From an uncultured Treponema sp. (lineage in GTDB: Bacteria > Spirochaetota > Spirochaetia > Treponematales > Treponemataceae), in the NCBI GenBank assembly GCA_937885235.1, contig CAKZZK010000092.1, positions 1 to 15,290 of the forward strand: a DNA stretch of 15,290 nucleotides, written 5' to 3'. The position numbers and the translations under genes are program-made. The notes beneath the pieces are model-generated. The model did not search any database and was not told the origin of the DNA. It saw only the letters and a list, made by a program, of their open reading frames with translations. This document shows, one piece after another, positions 13,799 to 15,290 of this stretch (position 1 is its first letter; every line of letters begins with the position of its first letter).

Positions 13799-14935
13799 AT
13801 GAAACTGACTTGTGGCATTGTAGGACTGCCAAACGTTGGCAAATCAACTATTTTCAGCGCGCTTACCAAGACACCGGCGGCAGCGGAAAATTATCCCTTC
13901 TGTACCATTGACCCGAACATCGGCGTGGTGGACCTGCCGGACGAAAGGCTTGACTTTATGGCGAGCGTGTTCCAGCCCAAAAAGAAAATTCCAGCAAGCG
14001 TTGACTTTGTGGACATCGCAGGGCTCATCAAGGGCGCAAGCAAGGGAGACGGGCTCGGCAACCAATTTCTTGCAAACATCCGTGAAACAACGGTGATTGC
14101 CCATGTGGTGCGCTGTTTTGACAATCCTGACATCATGCACGTGCGCGACGGTTCCAAGGCAGATGTACCCGTTGACCCCGAAAGCGACATTCTTACCATC
14201 AACTATGAGCTGGCACAGGCAGACCTTGACACAATCACCAAGCGGCAGGAAAAAGTGACAAAGGCAATCCGTGCCATGGGCAAAGAAGAAGAAAAAAAAT
14301 TCGCCCACTACACAAGCGCCATCACCAAAATCAAACCGCTCTTGCAGGATGGACGGAGCGCCCGCCTTGCAGAGCTTACGGACGATGAAAAGGCTGCCAT
14401 TTACGACTTGCACCTACTCACCGTGAAGCCACAGCTTTTCGTATGCAACATTGACGAGGATAGCATTGCAAGCGGCACGAACAAATACGTGGAAACCGTC
14501 AAAAAGATTGCCACCGAAGAAAAATCAGAGGTCATCACCATCTGCGGGAAGTTTGAGGCAGACCTCGCAGACATCAGCGATGAAAACGACCGCAAGGAGT
14601 TCATGGAAAGCGTGGGGCTCAAGGAAAGCGGGCTAACGGTGCTCGCACGGCAGGTCTATCACCTGATGGGGCTGCGTACCTTCTTTACAGGTGGTGCAGA
14701 CGAATGCCGCGCTTGGACAATCCACGCGGGGGACAAGGCACCTCAGGCGGCAGGCGTCATACACACAGACTTTGAAAAGGGTTTCATCAAAGCTGAGGCA
14801 TACACGGTGGACGACCTGCGCGCCTATGGCTCCGAGGCAAAAATCAAAGAAGCTGGCAAGTACCGGCAGGAAGGCAAGGAATACGTCGTTCAGGACGGCG
14901 ATGTCCTGTTCTTCAAGTTCAACGTGACAAAATAG
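13799..14935 (+). CDS. ychF: Ribosome-binding ATPase YchF (OLA1/Obg family)
   Basis: This 378-residue P-loop protein is the conserved YchF/OLA1 ATPase, which binds ribosomes and is linked to translation and stress control. The G1 motif is GLPNVGKS (9-16), the switch II region is DIAGLIKGASKGDGLGN starting at D72, and the G4 position reads NIDE (217-220) rather than NKxD, which explains the known preference for ATP over GTP. A coiled-coil insertion with alternating Lys/Glu lies at about 145-185, and the C-terminal TGS domain contains the typical FFTGG...RAWTI, FEKGFIKAEAY and GDVLFFKFNV. It is slightly longer than the E. coli protein (363). AGGA at 13787-13790 lies before the ATG at 13799, and MKLTCGIVGLPNVGKST is the normal family start. 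The gene has its own promoter and converges on the TSCPD gene with only 3 bp between stop codons. Confidence 0.97.
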   Translation: MKLTCGIVGLPNVGKSTIFSALTKTPAAAENYPFCTIDPNIGVVDLPDERLDFMASVFQPKKKIPASVDFVDIAGLIKGASKGDGLGNQFLANIRETTVIAHVVRCFDNPDIMHVRDGSKADVPVDPESDILTINYELAQADLDTITKRQEKVTKAIRAMGKEEEKKFAHYTSAITKIKPLLQDGRSARLAELTDDEKAAIYDLHLLTVKPQLFVCNIDEDSIASGTNKYVETVKKIATEEKSEVITICGKFEADLADISDENDRKEFMESVGLKESGLTVLARQVYHLMGLRTFFTGGADECRAWTIHAGDKAPQAAGVIHTDFEKGFIKAEAYTVDDLRAYGSEAKIKEAGKYRQEGKEYVVQDGDVLFFKFNVTK

Positions 14936-14938
14936 CCA

Positions 14939-15184
14939 TCAGGGGCGGCTCATCACCGCCCTTGCAAGCTGGTCCGCACAGGATGTACCCTTATTGCCGC
15001 AAAGATTGCCGAGCAGCTTGCTGTTTATCTCCTGCGCGCTCATGCCATCGCAGAGACGACCGATTGCCTTAAGGTTGCCGTTGCAGCCACCCTCAAAGCG
15101 AATATTGGTGATTTTATCACCATCGCGGGTAAAATGAATAAACTTGGCACAGGTGCCGGTTGTCTTGTATGTAATTTCTTCCAT
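14939..15184 (-). CDS. TSCPD domain protein (TIGR03905-type four-cysteine family)
   Basis: This 81-residue protein matches the small TSCPD family named for its C-terminal Thr-Ser-Cys-Pro-Asp-like motif, which reads TSCADQL here. The family is related to a C-terminal part of class II ribonucleotide reductases, but the stand-alone protein has no known function. Conserved cysteines are C12 (TGTCAKFI), C34 (EGGCNGNL), C62 and C69 (LCGNKGTSCADQL), with an extra C45; the arrangement suggests metal or cluster binding, which is inference. I chose the ATG at 15184 because MEEITYKT matches family N-termini; a GTG seven codons upstream is possible. No Shine-Dalgarno sequence precedes it and the promoter lies almost against the start codon. 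Its 3' end carries a hairpin that may terminate ychF transcription. Confidence 0.85.
   Translation of the reverse strand: MEEITYKTTGTCAKFIHFTRDGDKITNIRFEGGCNGNLKAIGRLCDGMSAQEINSKLLGNLCGNKGTSCADQLARAVMSRP
14943..14963 (+). terminator. Weak hairpin after ychF, inside the TSCPD coding region
   Basis: GGGCGG (14943-14948) and CCGCCC (14956-14961) form a 6-bp G/C stem with a 7-base loop. Only two T follow. It lies 7 bases past the ychF stop, within the last codons of the opposing gene, and may act as a weak terminator for ychF. Confidence 0.35.
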
Positions 15185-15194
15185 AGCAGTAGCT

Positions 15195-15223
15195 ACTATA
15201 CCCACTTTTTAGCGAAATGTCCA
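15195..15223 (-). promoter_or_regulatory. Promoter of the TSCPD gene
   Basis: On the minus strand TGGACA (15223-15218) and TATAGT (15200-15195) are spaced by 17 bp. Transcription would start near 15188, about 4 bases before the ATG at 15184. I see no gene in the remaining bases to the window end (15224-15290). Confidence 0.5.
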
Positions 15224-15290
15224 TTCATAAGGCAACTAGGCTAGGCGGTAACACACTTCATGCATCTTTTACGAGGAAATCTCCAAAACC

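Noticed and set aside
1..15290. CRISPR array, tRNA genes, transposases or attachment sites
   Set aside because: I found no regularly spaced direct repeats, no cloverleaf-like sequences, no transposase motifs and no flanking duplications.

Overview
The window looks like a chromosomal segment of a spirochaete, most likely a gut-type Treponema. This is inferred from gene content: a class I desulfoferrodoxin, an M30-type zinc-protease lipoprotein with a relaxed lipobox, a lone AAA-like/PD-(D/E)XK gene of a family common in treponemes, a TalC-type transaldolase and a four-cysteine TSCPD protein. No rRNA or other strict marker is present, so the genus is not proven. Base composition is moderate and gene density is high. 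There are no tRNAs, CRISPR arrays, insertion sequences or phage genes.

Layout. A forward sugar-1-phosphate nucleotidyltransferase (122-1318) converges on a reverse block: alpha-phosphoglucomutase-type phosphosugar mutase (3169-1388), iron-sulfur aldo/keto reductase (4441-3320) and branched-chain aminotransferase ilvE (5597-4572). A forward block follows: the AAA-like/nuclease gene (5725-7326), DAHP synthase (7370-8404), prephenate dehydrogenase (8406-9299), adenine phosphoribosyltransferase (9333-9878), desulfoferrodoxin (9946-10326), the M30 lipoprotein (10467-12296) and a small exported protein (12351-12830). A reverse transaldolase (13616-12897) is divergent from ychF (13799-14935), which converges with a reverse TSCPD gene (15184-14939).

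How the genes relate. DAHP synthase and prephenate dehydrogenase are one base apart and form a tyrosine-synthesis pair (first shikimate step plus the prephenate-to-tyrosine branch). ilvE adds branched-chain amino acid synthesis or breakdown. Together they suggest a treponeme with more amino acid synthesis than T. pallidum. The nucleotidyltransferase and the mutase both handle sugar phosphates, and transaldolase handles pentose phosphates. Desulfoferrodoxin removes superoxide, as expected for an anaerobe. The lipoprotein and the small exported protein sit in tandem and may be co-expressed at the cell envelope.

Regulatory signals are unusually readable. Most transcription units have near-consensus sigma-70-type promoters with 16-18 bp spacers, and several gene ends have clear hairpin terminators. 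The least ordinary observations are: a carboxy-terminal domain on the nucleotidyltransferase that looks like a catalytically dead HAD phosphatase; three genes predicted to have leaderless mRNAs; a 40-bp near-perfect palindrome between convergent genes; and a 16-bp perfect palindrome in the transaldolase leader. I see no convincing new multi-gene system.
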